Positions 23,666 through 32,288 of a stretch of DNA of 64,000 bases are shown here, in pieces. Position 1 is the stretch's first letter. Every line of letters begins with the position of its first letter. The stretch is from the NCBI GenBank assembly GCA_958296445.1, contig OY282565.1, positions 186,001 through 250,000 on the forward strand. The letters run 5' to 3'. The notes below the pieces were generated by a model. That model saw only the letters and a list, made by a program, of their open reading frames with translations, made no database searches and was not told where the DNA came from. Position numbers and translations under genes: made by a program. This DNA is from an uncultured Dehalococcoidia bacterium (lineage in GTDB: Bacteria > Chloroflexota > Dehalococcoidia > Lucifugimonadales > UBA3495).

Positions 23666-24835
23666 ATGCCTTTGCCGGAACGTATGAAATTCGGAATTTT
23701 CATGGGCCCTTTCCACCGGGTAGGCGAAAACCCCACGCTGGCCCTGGACCGGGACCTGGAGCTGGTGCAGTGGCTCGATTATCTGGGCTTCGATGAAGCC
23801 TGGATTGGCGAGCATCATAGCGCCGGCTGGGAAACCATTTCCTCGCCGGAAATTTTCATCGGGGTGGCCGCCGACCGCACCCGGCACATCAAGCTGGGAA
23901 CCGGCGTCATCAGCATCCCCTATCACCACCCGTTCAATGTCGCCAACCGGATGGTGCAGCTTGACCACATGACCCACGGGCGGGTGATGCTGGGCGTGGG
24001 GCCGGGGGCGCTGCCCGGCGACGCCTATATGCTGGGCATCGAGCCTACGGCGCAGCGGCGGCGGATGGACGAGGGGTTCGGTATGGTGCTGCGGCTGATG
24101 ACCGAAACCGAGCCTATCACCTACGAAAGCGACTGGTTCATTCTGAGGGAGGCGATGTTGCAACTGCGCCCCTACACCAAGCCGCATATGCCCATCGCCG
24201 TGGCGTCGGTGCAGTCGCCGTCGGGCGTGGCGCTGGCGGGCAAGTACGGCGCGTCGGTGCTGACCATCACGGTGCCGCGCGACCCCGGCTCTCCCGATTC
24301 CGACCTGCGGGCCCTGTGGGACGTCGCCGAGGAGTCGGCGTCCGAACACGGGCAGACGGTCAACCGCGACGACTGGCGGCTGGTGCTGCCGGTGCATCTG
24401 GCCGAGACCAAGAAGGAAGCGATGGAGCAGGCCCGCTTGGGCGCCGGCCGCTACCAGCGGGAATACTTCGAGCATACGATGGGCCGCGACGCCATTATTG
24501 ACGGGCCGCTGGAAGACATCATCGAGACGATGGACCGCAACGGCGCGTGGATTATCGGCACGCCCGACGACTGCATCGAGGGAATCAAGCGGCTGGAGGA
24601 GCGCAGCGGCGGCTTCGGCGGCTTTATGGTGCAGGCGATAGACTGGGCGCCCCGCGACCAGGTGCTGCGCAGCTACGAGCTGCTGGCCCGCTACGTGATG
24701 CCCGAGTTCCAGGGTTCGACGGCCAGCACCGCCGCGTCCAATCAGTGGGCCTACGAGCGCCGGGATGTGCTGAAGTCGGGCCGCGCCGCCGCCATAGACC
24801 GCGCCCGCGCCGACTACGCCGGGCGGGCGGGGTAG
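23666..24835 (+). CDS. LLM-class flavin-dependent oxidoreductase (limonene-monooxygenase-like)
   Basis: 389 residues from MPLPERMKFGIFMGPFH (AGAGGAG upstream). Typical LLM landmarks are FDEAWIGEHHSAGWETISSPEIFI, IKLGTGVISIPYHHPFNVANRMVQLDHMTHGRVMLGVGPGALPGDAYMLG and MPIAVASVQSPSGVALAGKYG. The HH after GE and the long C-terminal tail resemble the longer luciferase/limonene 1,2-monooxygenase-like group, which need reduced flavin. The frame is open for 105 codons upstream, but the promoter and ribosome-binding site mark the chosen start. The quinone-reductase-like gene follows 51 bases later and may be co-transcribed. Confidence 0.88.
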   Translation: MPLPERMKFGIFMGPFHRVGENPTLALDRDLELVQWLDYLGFDEAWIGEHHSAGWETISSPEIFIGVAADRTRHIKLGTGVISIPYHHPFNVANRMVQLDHMTHGRVMLGVGPGALPGDAYMLGIEPTAQRRRMDEGFGMVLRLMTETEPITYESDWFILREAMLQLRPYTKPHMPIAVASVQSPSGVALAGKYGASVLTITVPRDPGSPDSDLRALWDVAEESASEHGQTVNRDDWRLVLPVHLAETKKEAMEQARLGAGRYQREYFEHTMGRDAIIDGPLEDIIETMDRNGAWIIGTPDDCIEGIKRLEERSGGFGGFMVQAIDWAPRDQVLRSYELLARYVMPEFQGSTASTAASNQWAYERRDVLKSGRAAAIDRARADYAGRAG

Positions 24836-24886
24836 GGGACGCAACTCCCTTTCCGTAACTCCCTTTCAGCGAAAGGATGGGCAACG

Positions 24887-25867
24887 ATGAAAGCAGTCTG
24901 GTACGAACAGAACGGCCCCGCCGAGGTTATGCAGGCCGGGGAGATGCCCGACCCGGAGCCGGGGGTGGGCGAGGTGCGAATCCGGGTTGTGGCTTCCGGG
25001 GTTAATCCCTCGGACTGGAAGCGGCGGGCCGGATTGACCCAGCCCCTCGCCTTTCCGCGCGTCATCCCGCATCAGGACGGCGCCGGGGTCATTGACCGCG
25101 TTGGCCCCGGCGTGGCGGAGTCGCGGGTCGGAGAACGGGTCTGGCTTTTCGAGTCGCAGTTCGGGCGGCCCTTCGGTACTGCGGCGGAGTACACGGTGCA
25201 GCCGTCGGCCCACGCGGTGGCGATGCCCGGCCCGGTGACTTTCGAGCAGGGGGCCTGCCTGGGCGTGCCGGCTATGACCGCCCATCGCTGCCTTTTCGCC
25301 GACGGGCCGCTGGAAGGCAAGACGGTGCTGGTGCCGGGCGGGGCCGGGGCCGTGGGCCACTACGCGGTGCAACAGGCCAAACTGTCCGGCGCCACGGTCA
25401 TAAGCGCCATCAGCTCCGATTACAAGGCGGAGATTGCGCGGGCCGCGGGCGCGGATTACACCGTCAACTACCGCACCGAGGACACGGCGGCCCGCATTAT
25501 GGACATCACGGGCGGCGAGGGCGTTGACCACATCGTGGAGGTGGATTTCGCCGCCAACTTCCCGGTGACCAGCCAAGTGCTGAAATCGTCGGGCGTGGTG
25601 GCGATCTACGCCGCCGGAACGGGCCAGCAGCCGCCGGTTCCGTTGCAATTCCGGCGCAGCAACACCGTAGTCCGCAACGTGCTGGTCTACGATATGCCGG
25701 AACCGGCCAAGGAAGCCGCCATATCCGACATCACGGCCTGGCTGGAGTCCGGGGCGCTGAGCCACCTGACCGGCCCCCATTTCCCGCTGGAGCAGGCGGC
25801 GCAGGCCCACCGGGCGGTAGAGGGCGGGGCCATCGGCAACGTGATTGTGGACGTGGGCGAGGGGTAG
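24887..25867 (+). CDS. NADPH:quinone oxidoreductase-like MDR protein
   Basis: A 326-residue zinc-independent medium-chain dehydrogenase of the quinone reductase (Qor) type. It starts MKAVWYEQNGPAEVMQ, has GVNPSDWKRR and PHQDGAGVI, and a Rossmann motif VPGGAGAVGHYAVQQAK (about residues 147-163) followed by NYRTED and GGEGVDHIVEV. No zinc-ligand cysteines are seen. It would reduce quinones or enones with NADPH in the cytoplasm. It lies shortly after the LLM gene in the same direction. A long hairpin terminates the unit. Confidence 0.88.
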   Translation: MKAVWYEQNGPAEVMQAGEMPDPEPGVGEVRIRVVASGVNPSDWKRRAGLTQPLAFPRVIPHQDGAGVIDRVGPGVAESRVGERVWLFESQFGRPFGTAAEYTVQPSAHAVAMPGPVTFEQGACLGVPAMTAHRCLFADGPLEGKTVLVPGGAGAVGHYAVQQAKLSGATVISAISSDYKAEIARAAGADYTVNYRTEDTAARIMDITGGEGVDHIVEVDFAANFPVTSQVLKSSGVVAIYAAGTGQQPPVPLQFRRSNTVVRNVLVYDMPEPAKEAAISDITAWLESGALSHLTGPHFPLEQAAQAHRAVEGGAIGNVIVDVGEG

Positions 25868-25894
25868 GCGGGGCGGATTGGATTGTAAACGGGG

Positions 25895-25934
25895 CAAGCC
25901 CCGGATGCGGTGCGCGTCCGGGGCTTGTATGTTT
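25895..25934. terminator. Bidirectional terminator between convergent genes
   Basis: CAAGCCCCGGATGCG and CGCGTCCGGGGCTTG form a 15-bp stem (one G-U) with loop GTG, then TATGTTT. It lies between the quinone reductase gene and the convergent retropepsin-like gene. Confidence 0.8.
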
Positions 25935-25943
25935 CCGGCGGGG

Positions 25944-26411
25944 TTAAGGCGGCAGGATTATGCCGCCGCTGTCCACATTCAGCGGGTTGAGAGTGACTAG
26001 GTTTTGCGCGTGATTCAGCCGCACGTCGCACAGGTTCAGGAAATCGCGGCCTAGCAGGGAAGGGACTTCTTGCATTAAAGCGGATGCACCAATTTCGGCA
26101 ACGAAAATATCTAGGTTGCACTGGAGAAAATTATATTGGTCATCCTCAAAAATCAACACGCCCGGCTGGGAGTAGTAATTCTGTGTTCCGCCGATTCCTG
26201 CCGCTATCCCTCTACTGCCGGAGCGCAACCGATGGTAGGGGATTTTGACGGCCAAGTTTGCATCGGGATGCAGAATAGTCCTGTCTGAACCGGAATCTAC
26301 CAAGAGCTCAACCCAGTCCTGAATGCCCAGCCGGGGGAACCGCATCAGGGCTGACACATACGGGCCTATCTCTTTATCGCCATCCGATTTATAGCGCCCT
26401 GTGATAGCCAA
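25944..26411 (-). CDS. Retropepsin-like aspartic protease domain protein
   Basis: A 155-residue protein with the single-copy aspartyl-protease motif VELLVDSGSDRTILHP (Asp near residue 39, DSGS in place of DTGS) and a later hydrophobic-Gly block VPSLLGRDFLNLCDVRL. These are the hallmarks of retroviral-type (clan AA) proteases, which act as homodimers. There is no signal peptide. It starts one base after the stop of the upstream 110-residue gene, so the two form an operon. The target is unknown. Confidence 0.75.
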   Translation of the reverse strand: MAITGRYKSDGDKEIGPYVSALMRFPRLGIQDWVELLVDSGSDRTILHPDANLAVKIPYHRLRSGSRGIAAGIGGTQNYYSQPGVLIFEDDQYNFLQCNLDIFVAEIGASALMQEVPSLLGRDFLNLCDVRLNHAQNLVTLNPLNVDSGGIILPP

Positions 26412-26412
26412 A

Positions 26413-26745
26413 TCAGTTGAGCGGCAACATCCGGTTTGCAGGCGCCAGAGCTATACCCAGAGCTGTACGTTGAGAGGCCAGAAACTTGCAATAACTTTCC
26501 TCGCTCGGAATGTTCTTCAATCTAAGGCAATGGATGATGGTTTCCGGCGTACGGGCTACGCAGACCAACTCCCCCCGGTAAACAGCCACGTACATATCGG
26601 GGTACTGTTTACGCCATTCGGCTTGATGCGCCTCGAAAAACAAACTGTTCCGCTCCAGCCGCCGGAACCCCGTCCGAATCTGCGCTTCGTCGAGTTCCGT
26701 CAAGCCGTTATCCTCCCGGTGCGCCGGGCCGGATTCGGTACTCAT
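26413..26745 (-). CDS. Hypothetical protein (DUF5678-like) paired with the retropepsin-like gene
   Basis: 110 residues: an acidic N-terminus, then a segment FFEAHQAEWRKQYPDMYVAVYRGELVCVARTPETIIHCLR that resembles the short DUF5678 fold (a two-strand plus helix unit often encoded beside retropepsin-like proteins). It is the first gene of a two-gene operon, with its stop adjacent to the next start. The function is unknown; a substrate or regulator of the protease is one possibility. Confidence 0.6.
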   Translation of the reverse strand: MSTESGPAHREDNGLTELDEAQIRTGFRRLERNSLFFEAHQAEWRKQYPDMYVAVYRGELVCVARTPETIIHCLRLKNIPSEESYCKFLASQRTALGIALAPANRMLPLN

Positions 26746-26836
26746 AGCCCACCTCTAGCCATATTCCATTGCCGGATTATTGTACCAGCGCAGCGAGCGC
26801 CTTGCATCTGTTATCATCTTGCCAGTCAGCAGCAGA

Positions 26837-26930
26837 GACGATTGCGAAATTCCCTTTTGGCACCCTCAGCGAAACGAAGGGTCTTGCCGCCCAAGCCGGG
26901 GATGCTTCGCTTCGCTCAGAATGACGGACA
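26837..26930. repeat. Dispersed palindromic repeat, family A, with left end
   Basis: GACGATTGCGAAATTCCC, then CACCCTCAGCGAAACGAAGG...GCTTCGCTTCGCTCAGAATGACGG. The right end is missing; the repeat runs directly into the ribosome-binding site of the following gene. Confidence 0.75.
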
Positions 26931-26948
26931 GCCGGAGGAGGCGGGCCA

Positions 26949-28064
26949 GTGGCTAAGAACGGTTACCGGGTTATGGATTCGGATATGCACGTGGTGGAGC
27001 CGGCGGACTTGTGGGAGCGCTACATTGCCCCCGACTTTCGGGATAGGGCGCCCCAGGGCCTGAGCCGCCACCCGCGGGATTTGGGGGTGCGGGTGGGGGA
27101 GAATGTGTTTCCGCTGCCCAACCGCAGCTACTCCAACGCCATCGCGCCCCTGATGACCAGCCAGCAGGACGTCTACGCCGAGCCGGAGCGCCGCGGCTGG
27201 GACAGCGCATCGCAGTTGACGGCGATGGACAACGAGGGCATTGACGTGGCGGTGCTGTTCCCCAGCCGCGGGCTGTTCACGCTAGGCGACAGCAGCCTGG
27301 AGCCGGCCTTCGCCACCGCCATATCTAGGGCCTATAACGACTGGCTGTCCGATTTCTGCGGCGGCGGCCCGGAACGGCTGTTCGGCGCGGCGATGATTCC
27401 GCCCCAAGACATCGCGGGCGCCGTGGCCGAGGCGCGGCGGGCGGTCAGCGAACTGGGCTTCAAGACGGTGTTCGTCCGCCCCAATCCCGTCGCCGGGCGC
27501 AACTGGCACGACCCTTATTATGACCCGCTATGGGCCGAAATCCAGCGCTTGGGCGTGCCGCTGAGCTTCCACGAGGGCGGGCGGGTCAACCTGCCGCAGC
27601 CGGGCGACAACTTCGACACCCATATGCTCTACCACACCTGCACCCACCCGATGGGGATGATGCTGGCGGTGGTGGACATTGTGGGCGGCGGCGTGCTGGA
27701 GCGGTTCCCCGGCCTGACCGTGGCCTTCCTCGAGGGCAACTGCTCTTGGGCGCCCTGGCTGCTGTGGCGGCTGGACGAGCATTACGAAATGTCGGCGTCT
27801 TATGACCATCCCGACCTGAAAATGGCGCCCAGCGACTATTTCCGCCGCCAGTGCTACCTGTCGGTGGAGTGCGACGAGGAACCGGCGGAAATCGTGTCGC
27901 GCTTCGGGCTGGAGGACAACGTGGTGTTCTCCACTGACTACCCTCACGCCGACTCCAAGTATCCCCAATCGGTAGACCGCTTCCTGGAGCTGCCCCTGTC
28001 CGAAGCCGCCAAGCGCAAGTTCCTGTGGGACAACTGCGCCCGGCTGTACGGGTTCGACTCTTAG
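26949..28064 (+). CDS. Amidohydrolase-2 family protein
   Basis: 371 residues with a GTG start (GGAGGAGG ~10 bases upstream). Signatures are VMDSDMHVVEPADLWERY at residues 8-25 (strand-1 metal motif in the DxHxxE form), VDIVGGGVLERFPGLTVAFLEGNCSWAPW and FSTDYPHADSKYP near the C-terminus. This layout belongs to the gamma-resorcylate/ACMS-decarboxylase-like amidohydrolases, which decarboxylate or hydrolyse aromatic-ring products. It differs from the protein at 0.8 kb. Its ribosome-binding site abuts a family-A repeat, which may affect its promoter. Confidence 0.87.
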   Translation: MAKNGYRVMDSDMHVVEPADLWERYIAPDFRDRAPQGLSRHPRDLGVRVGENVFPLPNRSYSNAIAPLMTSQQDVYAEPERRGWDSASQLTAMDNEGIDVAVLFPSRGLFTLGDSSLEPAFATAISRAYNDWLSDFCGGGPERLFGAAMIPPQDIAGAVAEARRAVSELGFKTVFVRPNPVAGRNWHDPYYDPLWAEIQRLGVPLSFHEGGRVNLPQPGDNFDTHMLYHTCTHPMGMMLAVVDIVGGGVLERFPGLTVAFLEGNCSWAPWLLWRLDEHYEMSASYDHPDLKMAPSDYFRRQCYLSVECDEEPAEIVSRFGLEDNVVFSTDYPHADSKYPQSVDRFLELPLSEAAKRKFLWDNCARLYGFDS

Positions 28065-28068
28065 GGTG

Positions 28069-28087
28069 AGGGCAATGATGCCTTTTT
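28069..28087 (+). terminator. Weak terminator between convergent genes
   Basis: AGGGCA, loop ATGA, TGCCTT with a TTTTT run. Short stem but a clear T-run directly after the amidohydrolase stop. Confidence 0.45.
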
Positions 28088-28088
28088 A

Positions 28089-28739
28089 CTAAATGCCCGC
28101 TAGATTTCTTACCCCGTCTCGAAATACTTGGAAGCTCTTTGATTCGTTTCGGTCTACGTCCATGCGAGGCGCAATTTTTTCAGCCCATTCGCATTTCGCT
28201 CTCCCCGCTTCAGGGTAGCCCGATTTGCTCAAATGGGCTGAACCGCCCTGGTGGACGGCGTCGGCGAGAACTTCCCACGTGCCGCAAATACTATCTTGGA
28301 CGTAACTGCTGAGAACCGGCAATTTTGCTCTGGGATAGGCCGCCTTTACTGCGTTATTGTCTCCCAACAACCATGCTTCGCTTTCTTCGATAGCGATTCT
28401 GAACAGGGTTCGAGGGCGCGGATTGCAGGTATTCAGCACATCAAGCAAATCTTGCTTGAATTTGGCGCAATCCTTATCATCCAAGTCCACTACCACGACA
28501 ACTGACGCGGTATCAGGGAGACTTTTCCCATACCCCTGCAATATGCTCGGCAATAGGTCCAGAAGAAGACGATTGGCCGGGTTAGGTATTCCACGCAAAT
28601 TCTTGGGCAAGCGGCCGATGCCTTTGTAAGAATGTATTCTCCAAGAATGAACCGACCCGTTGGCCCCAAGAATTTTCTCTAGGATATGCTCCAATGCGAT
28701 GCTCCCGGATTGGTCTTCTGCTAATACCTCGATATGCAC
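28089..28739 (-). CDS. DUF4276 family protein, TOPRIM-like, partner of AAA ATPase
   Basis: 216 residues. It starts MHIEVLAEDQSG (acidic Glu8/Asp9), continues with SVVVVVDLDDKDC (Asp85-x-Asp87) and RIAIEESEAWLLGD, and ends with IAPRMDVDRNESKSFQVFRDG. These blocks match DUF4276, and the E...DxD spacing suggests a TOPRIM-type metal site. The start lies four bases after the ATPase stop, so the two are translationally coupled. ATPase + TOPRIM-like pairs occur in OLD-type and PARIS-like anti-phage systems; a defence role here is inferred. Confidence 0.78.
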   Translation of the reverse strand: MHIEVLAEDQSGSIALEHILEKILGANGSVHSWRIHSYKGIGRLPKNLRGIPNPANRLLLDLLPSILQGYGKSLPDTASVVVVVDLDDKDCAKFKQDLLDVLNTCNPRPRTLFRIAIEESEAWLLGDNNAVKAAYPRAKLPVLSSYVQDSICGTWEVLADAVHQGGSAHLSKSGYPEAGRAKCEWAEKIAPRMDVDRNESKSFQVFRDGVRNLAGI

Positions 28740-28743
28740 TTGC

Positions 28744-30033
28744 CTACCTCATGTCTAGATAGTCGCTGTACCATAGGCTGCCGAGAGGCAGTCCTTCTTC
28801 GACCATTGCCTTGACTATTTTGTCGTCGCTGGCCCGGCTGATGGTGGCGAAGCCGTCATCCTGCTTCTCCAGAACCCATGTTTCTTCGGGGGTGAGTGCG
28901 TCCACGAAGTAGGGCTGATGGGTGGTGACGAAAATTTGGGGTGAGTTTCTCCTGCCGGTAGCATACGACCGAAACTCGCCAGCCAAAACTTCCAGCAGCT
29001 TATGATAGAGGCCGTTCTCCGGTTCCTCAATGCAGAGAAACGGCGGCGGATGTGGATCTTCAAGCATCAGCAGGTAGGCGAAGACCTTTAACGTGCCGTC
29101 GGACATTTGCTGTGCGTAAAAGGGATCTACAAAGCCCCGGTCATTGAACCGTATCAGCAGTCGCCCGTCGGGGCTTCGTTCCGTATCAATCCGGTCAACG
29201 CCGGGAATCCTGTCGGCTATTTGGGTTAGGATGCGTTCAAACCGAGCCGGGTGTTCCCTCTCCATATACTGGACGACGTTGCCTAGATTGTCTCCATGGA
29301 TATTCAAGCGCCTTTGGGGGCCGACAAGGGGAAGGCTGCGAGCGGCATCGGGAGTAAAATAGCTCAAGTACCAGCCTTCGATAAACTCTCGGAAGGACGC
29401 AATTCTGGGATGCTGTTTCAAGGCCCCCAAAGCGGCTATGCCAAGCCTGCGTTTGTCCTGAAGTTCGACCACCTCCGTGTTGGCGCTTTCTTCATCTGTT
29501 GGCCCTCTCACTATCCGGTCAATTAGCGCCCTCAAGTCGAAATGCGCTTCATCGCCCACTAGGCTACCTTGGGCGTCGCCTTTCCAAGCCACTCCCCGGC
29601 CATCGTTCAGCATCAGAAAAGAAAAGGGCCAACCGCTGCGCTGTCCTTTCCGCCTTTGGCGCAGCCGTTCACGGGAGACAAATGGGCGACCGGTTTCGTC
29701 CTTGTCTATCGCTAACTCATAGGTTATTGGCCGCGCATTGATCTCTTCGCGGTAGTAGACCTCAAACTCAATAGAGGCATCGCCTCCCTGAGAGCGGATA
29801 CGATCGAATCCCCCGCGCCCCCGCTGGTCGCAAGCCTCTTCAACGCCAAGTCTCAGGCAGTCGCCGAGAAAACCAAAGGCGTCGAACAGAGAACTCTTGC
29901 CAACTCCGTTCTTTCCGATTACGGCGGTCATTGGAGTCAATGCCGCAACACTCGGTGTATTCCACAATCTACCGAGGGTCACATCTCGCAAAACTCGGTA
30001 GTTCCTGATTCTGATTCCCTCGATACTTGCCAT
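28744..30033 (-). CDS. AAA/OLD-like ATPase (AAA_15/21 type)
   Basis: A 429-residue SMC/ABC-type ATPase: MASIEGIRIRNYRVLRDV, Walker A GKNGVGKSSL (residues 40-49), signature QQMSDGTLK near 308-316, Walker B FLCIEEPENGL near 332-342 and the switch His in FVTTHQPYF near 372. The insert between Walker A and the signature is typical of the RecF/OLD-like AAA15/21 ATPases. The C-terminal ~55 residues are short, with no fused TOPRIM; the DUF4276 protein encoded four bases downstream probably supplies it. Transcribed first in a two-gene operon. Likely defence module. Confidence 0.85.
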   Translation of the reverse strand: MASIEGIRIRNYRVLRDVTLGRLWNTPSVAALTPMTAVIGKNGVGKSSLFDAFGFLGDCLRLGVEEACDQRGRGGFDRIRSQGGDASIEFEVYYREEINARPITYELAIDKDETGRPFVSRERLRQRRKGQRSGWPFSFLMLNDGRGVAWKGDAQGSLVGDEAHFDLRALIDRIVRGPTDEESANTEVVELQDKRRLGIAALGALKQHPRIASFREFIEGWYLSYFTPDAARSLPLVGPQRRLNIHGDNLGNVVQYMEREHPARFERILTQIADRIPGVDRIDTERSPDGRLLIRFNDRGFVDPFYAQQMSDGTLKVFAYLLMLEDPHPPPFLCIEEPENGLYHKLLEVLAGEFRSYATGRRNSPQIFVTTHQPYFVDALTPEETWVLEKQDDGFATISRASDDKIVKAMVEEGLPLGSLWYSDYLDMR

Positions 30034-30123
30034 TTGCCAACTCCTATCCCTTACCTTAGCTCAGTTAGTAACATCCCGTCCAGCGGGCGCTTTTCCTTGC
30101 TGGCTTGAGGTCGAATTGAGTTT

Positions 30124-30146
30124 AGCCCCCTCCGGGGGAGGGGGTT
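30124..30146. terminator. Hairpin between GMC and ATPase genes
   Basis: AGCCCCCTCC, loop GGG, GGAGGGGGTT: GC-rich stem in the 130-base gap. No strong T-run on the minus strand. Confidence 0.4.
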
Positions 30147-30163
30147 ATTAGGAATGTCAAGAG

Positions 30164-31702
30164 TTAGCCGTCCGCTTTGATGAAATCCGCCACCCGTTCC
30201 GCAATCATCATTGTTGTGACGTTGGTGTTTGCCCTCACTACGTCGGGCATTATGGAGGCGTCGGCTATGCGTAGGTTGGTTACGCCGCGGACTCGTAAGC
30301 GCGTGTCTACTACGGCCATTGGGTCGTTGTCGGGGCCCATCTTGCAGGTGCCGGATATGTGGTAGGAGGTGCTTACGTTGCGGCGCAGCCAGGCGTCCAG
30401 CGCGGCGTCGGTTTCTAGGTCGGCGGGCGTTGGGGCGATGATTTCCTCGATGTAGGGGGCATAGGCGTCCCCTTCGAGGAAGCTCATGCACAGACGGACG
30501 GCCTCGCGCAGCCGCTCCAAATCCCACGGGTTTTCTAGGTAGCGGTAGTTCATCGCGGGCGGCGCGTTGGGGTCGGCAGAGGTCAGCCACAGCTCGCCTT
30601 GCCCGGCGGCCAGATACAGCCCGCAATTGACGGTATGGGCCGGGTTGTCGTCGCGCACTACCGTGTTGAGCGACGCCGGGGAGAGAATCATATCGTGGGG
30701 CGTGGCGGAACCCGTGGCGGTATAGCGCAGGCGCAGGGCCCGCATGGCGTTGGGGTCTTCGGGAACGCCGTCCTTGACGCGGAAACGCACGGTCGTGTTG
30801 GGATGGTCGCGCATATTTTGGCCCACGCCGGGCAGTTCCGCCGCCACCGGGATGCCCAGTTCCCGCAGTTGTCTAGCGGGGCCGAGGCCCGACAGCATCA
30901 GCAGTTGCGGCGAGGCCACCGCCCCGGCGCACAGGACGATTTCGCCGCCCTCGACGACGAATGTATCCCCGCCGCTCGCCACCTCGACGCCGCCGGCCCG
31001 CCGGCCTTCCAGCACGATGCGGTTGACCTGTACGTTGGGGCGGATGGTAAGGTTCAGGCGGTGGCGCACCGGGGCGATGTAGGTCAGGGCCATGCTCATG
31101 CGCACGCCGTCAATGTTGTTTTCGGCCCGCTGGCTGATGCCGGTGGCCTCCGGGTGGTTCACGTCGGGATGGTAGGGGTATCCGGCGGCGGTGGCGGCCT
31201 GGAAAAAGGCTTCCTGAAGGGCCGGCCAAGTTTCGCGCTGATGATGGCGCACCGGCACCGGGCCGTCGGTGCCGTGGAAATCGTCGTGAAAGTCGGCGTC
31301 GTTCTCCAGCTTGCGGAAGTAGGGCAGGCAGTCTAGGTATGACCAGCCGCCGTTGCCTTCAGCGGCCCAGGCGTCGAAGTCCTCGGGGGCGCCGCGGATG
31401 AAAGTCTGGCCGTTGATGGCGCTGGAGCCGCCCAGCGCCTTGCCGCGCGGCACGGGCATAGGGGCGGCCTGCTCCGGCGTGGCCTGGCCGGTGAAAGACC
31501 AGTTGTAGGGCGAACCGGCGGCGCGGGCCTCTAGGTTCACCGTTCCCCAGCCCAGCTTGAGCATATCGGGCAGTTGGGTGAAGTCGGGAAAGTCGGGGCC
31601 GGCCTCAAGCAGCAACACCGAGCGGGCCGGGTCTTCCGACAGCCGCGCCGCCACGATGCACCCGGCCGTGCCGCCGCCAACGATGATGTGGTCATACTTC
31701 AT
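30164..31702 (-). CDS. GMC family FAD-dependent oxidoreductase (choline-dehydrogenase-like)
   Basis: 512 residues from MKYDHIIVGGGTAGC (AGGAG upstream; the longer upstream frame is not used). The FAD dinucleotide motif is GGGTAG at residues 9-14, followed by LEAGPDF, GKALGGSSAINGQTFIRG, GGEIVLCAGAVASPQLLMLSG, YHISGTCKMG (catalytic His) and IADASIMPDVVRANTNVTTMMIAE (second active-site residue Asn). GMC enzymes oxidise alcohols such as choline, aromatic or polyethylene glycol alcohols. It is soluble by sequence. It is divergent from a ferredoxin gene 200 bases away. Confidence 0.9.
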   Translation of the reverse strand: MKYDHIIVGGGTAGCIVAARLSEDPARSVLLLEAGPDFPDFTQLPDMLKLGWGTVNLEARAAGSPYNWSFTGQATPEQAAPMPVPRGKALGGSSAINGQTFIRGAPEDFDAWAAEGNGGWSYLDCLPYFRKLENDADFHDDFHGTDGPVPVRHHQRETWPALQEAFFQAATAAGYPYHPDVNHPEATGISQRAENNIDGVRMSMALTYIAPVRHRLNLTIRPNVQVNRIVLEGRRAGGVEVASGGDTFVVEGGEIVLCAGAVASPQLLMLSGLGPARQLRELGIPVAAELPGVGQNMRDHPNTTVRFRVKDGVPEDPNAMRALRLRYTATGSATPHDMILSPASLNTVVRDDNPAHTVNCGLYLAAGQGELWLTSADPNAPPAMNYRYLENPWDLERLREAVRLCMSFLEGDAYAPYIEEIIAPTPADLETDAALDAWLRRNVSTSYHISGTCKMGPDNDPMAVVDTRLRVRGVTNLRIADASIMPDVVRANTNVTTMMIAERVADFIKADG

Positions 31703-31901
31703 AGGGCAGCTCCTAGGGCGTGGTTTGCGCCATTGTACACCGTTTTTGCCGGATGGCCGCGCCACGACCGGGGGCTTGGGGCGGTTGACCGTATAATGGG
31801 CCGCTGATAGAATGCGGCCACCTTGTCCGGGCCGCCGGACGGCTGGCATCGGTTCCCGCAGGGCTGCCAGCAGCAACATCCCGCAAGGCTGGGGGGAGGA
31901 A

Positions 31902-32126
31902 ATGGCTAGGAAACTAAGCGTATCGGTGGACCACAACCTTTGCGTTGGCAACCAAATGTGCATCAACATCGCCACCAAGGCGCTCACGCTCAACGACGAC
32001 CGCCAGGCAATCCCGGCCGACGTGGACGCCGACACCGAGGAAGTAATCCGCGAAGCCGCCGAGCAATGCCCGATGGCCGCCATCACCGTTACCGACGCCG
32101 AAACGGGCGAGCAGCTTTTCCCGTAA
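31902..32126 (+). CDS. Small P450-type ferredoxin, probable [3Fe-4S] cluster
   Basis: 74 residues from MARKLSVSVDHNLC (GGGAGG upstream). The cysteine pattern is C14-V-G-N17-Q-M-C20 and a later C-P near residue 61, that is C-x2-X-x2-C-xn-C-P with Asn in the position of the fourth ligand. This is the pattern of single-cluster ferredoxins that reduce cytochromes P450. No P450 is in the window; the divergent GMC gene is the nearest redox neighbour. A strong terminator follows. Confidence 0.85.
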   Translation: MARKLSVSVDHNLCVGNQMCINIATKALTLNDDRQAIPADVDADTEEVIREAAEQCPMAAITVTDAETGEQLFP

Positions 32127-32148
32127 CCCGCCCCGTACTTGGGCCGCC

Positions 32149-32190
32149 GCCGCCCCCCATCGCAGGCGCGACGGGGGGCGGCTTGCCGTT
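32149..32190 (+). terminator. Terminator after ferredoxin
   Basis: GCCGCCCCCCATCG and CGACGGGGGGCGGC form a 13-of-14-bp stem, followed by TTGCCGTTTT. Confidence 0.65.
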
Positions 32191-32288
32191 TTACGGATAT
32201 TGGGCGCATCTTTGCGTCCGTACTTTCCGCCCGCCCCGCCATTCCCGCTTTCGCCGGAATGCACAACGCCTTTGCGGATGGCAGCCTT

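Noticed and set aside
30164..32266. 700-codon version of the GMC oxidoreductase
   Set aside because: The first 188 codons precede the FAD motif and cross the divergent ferredoxin gene; the ATG at 31702 has a good ribosome-binding site and the usual N-terminus.
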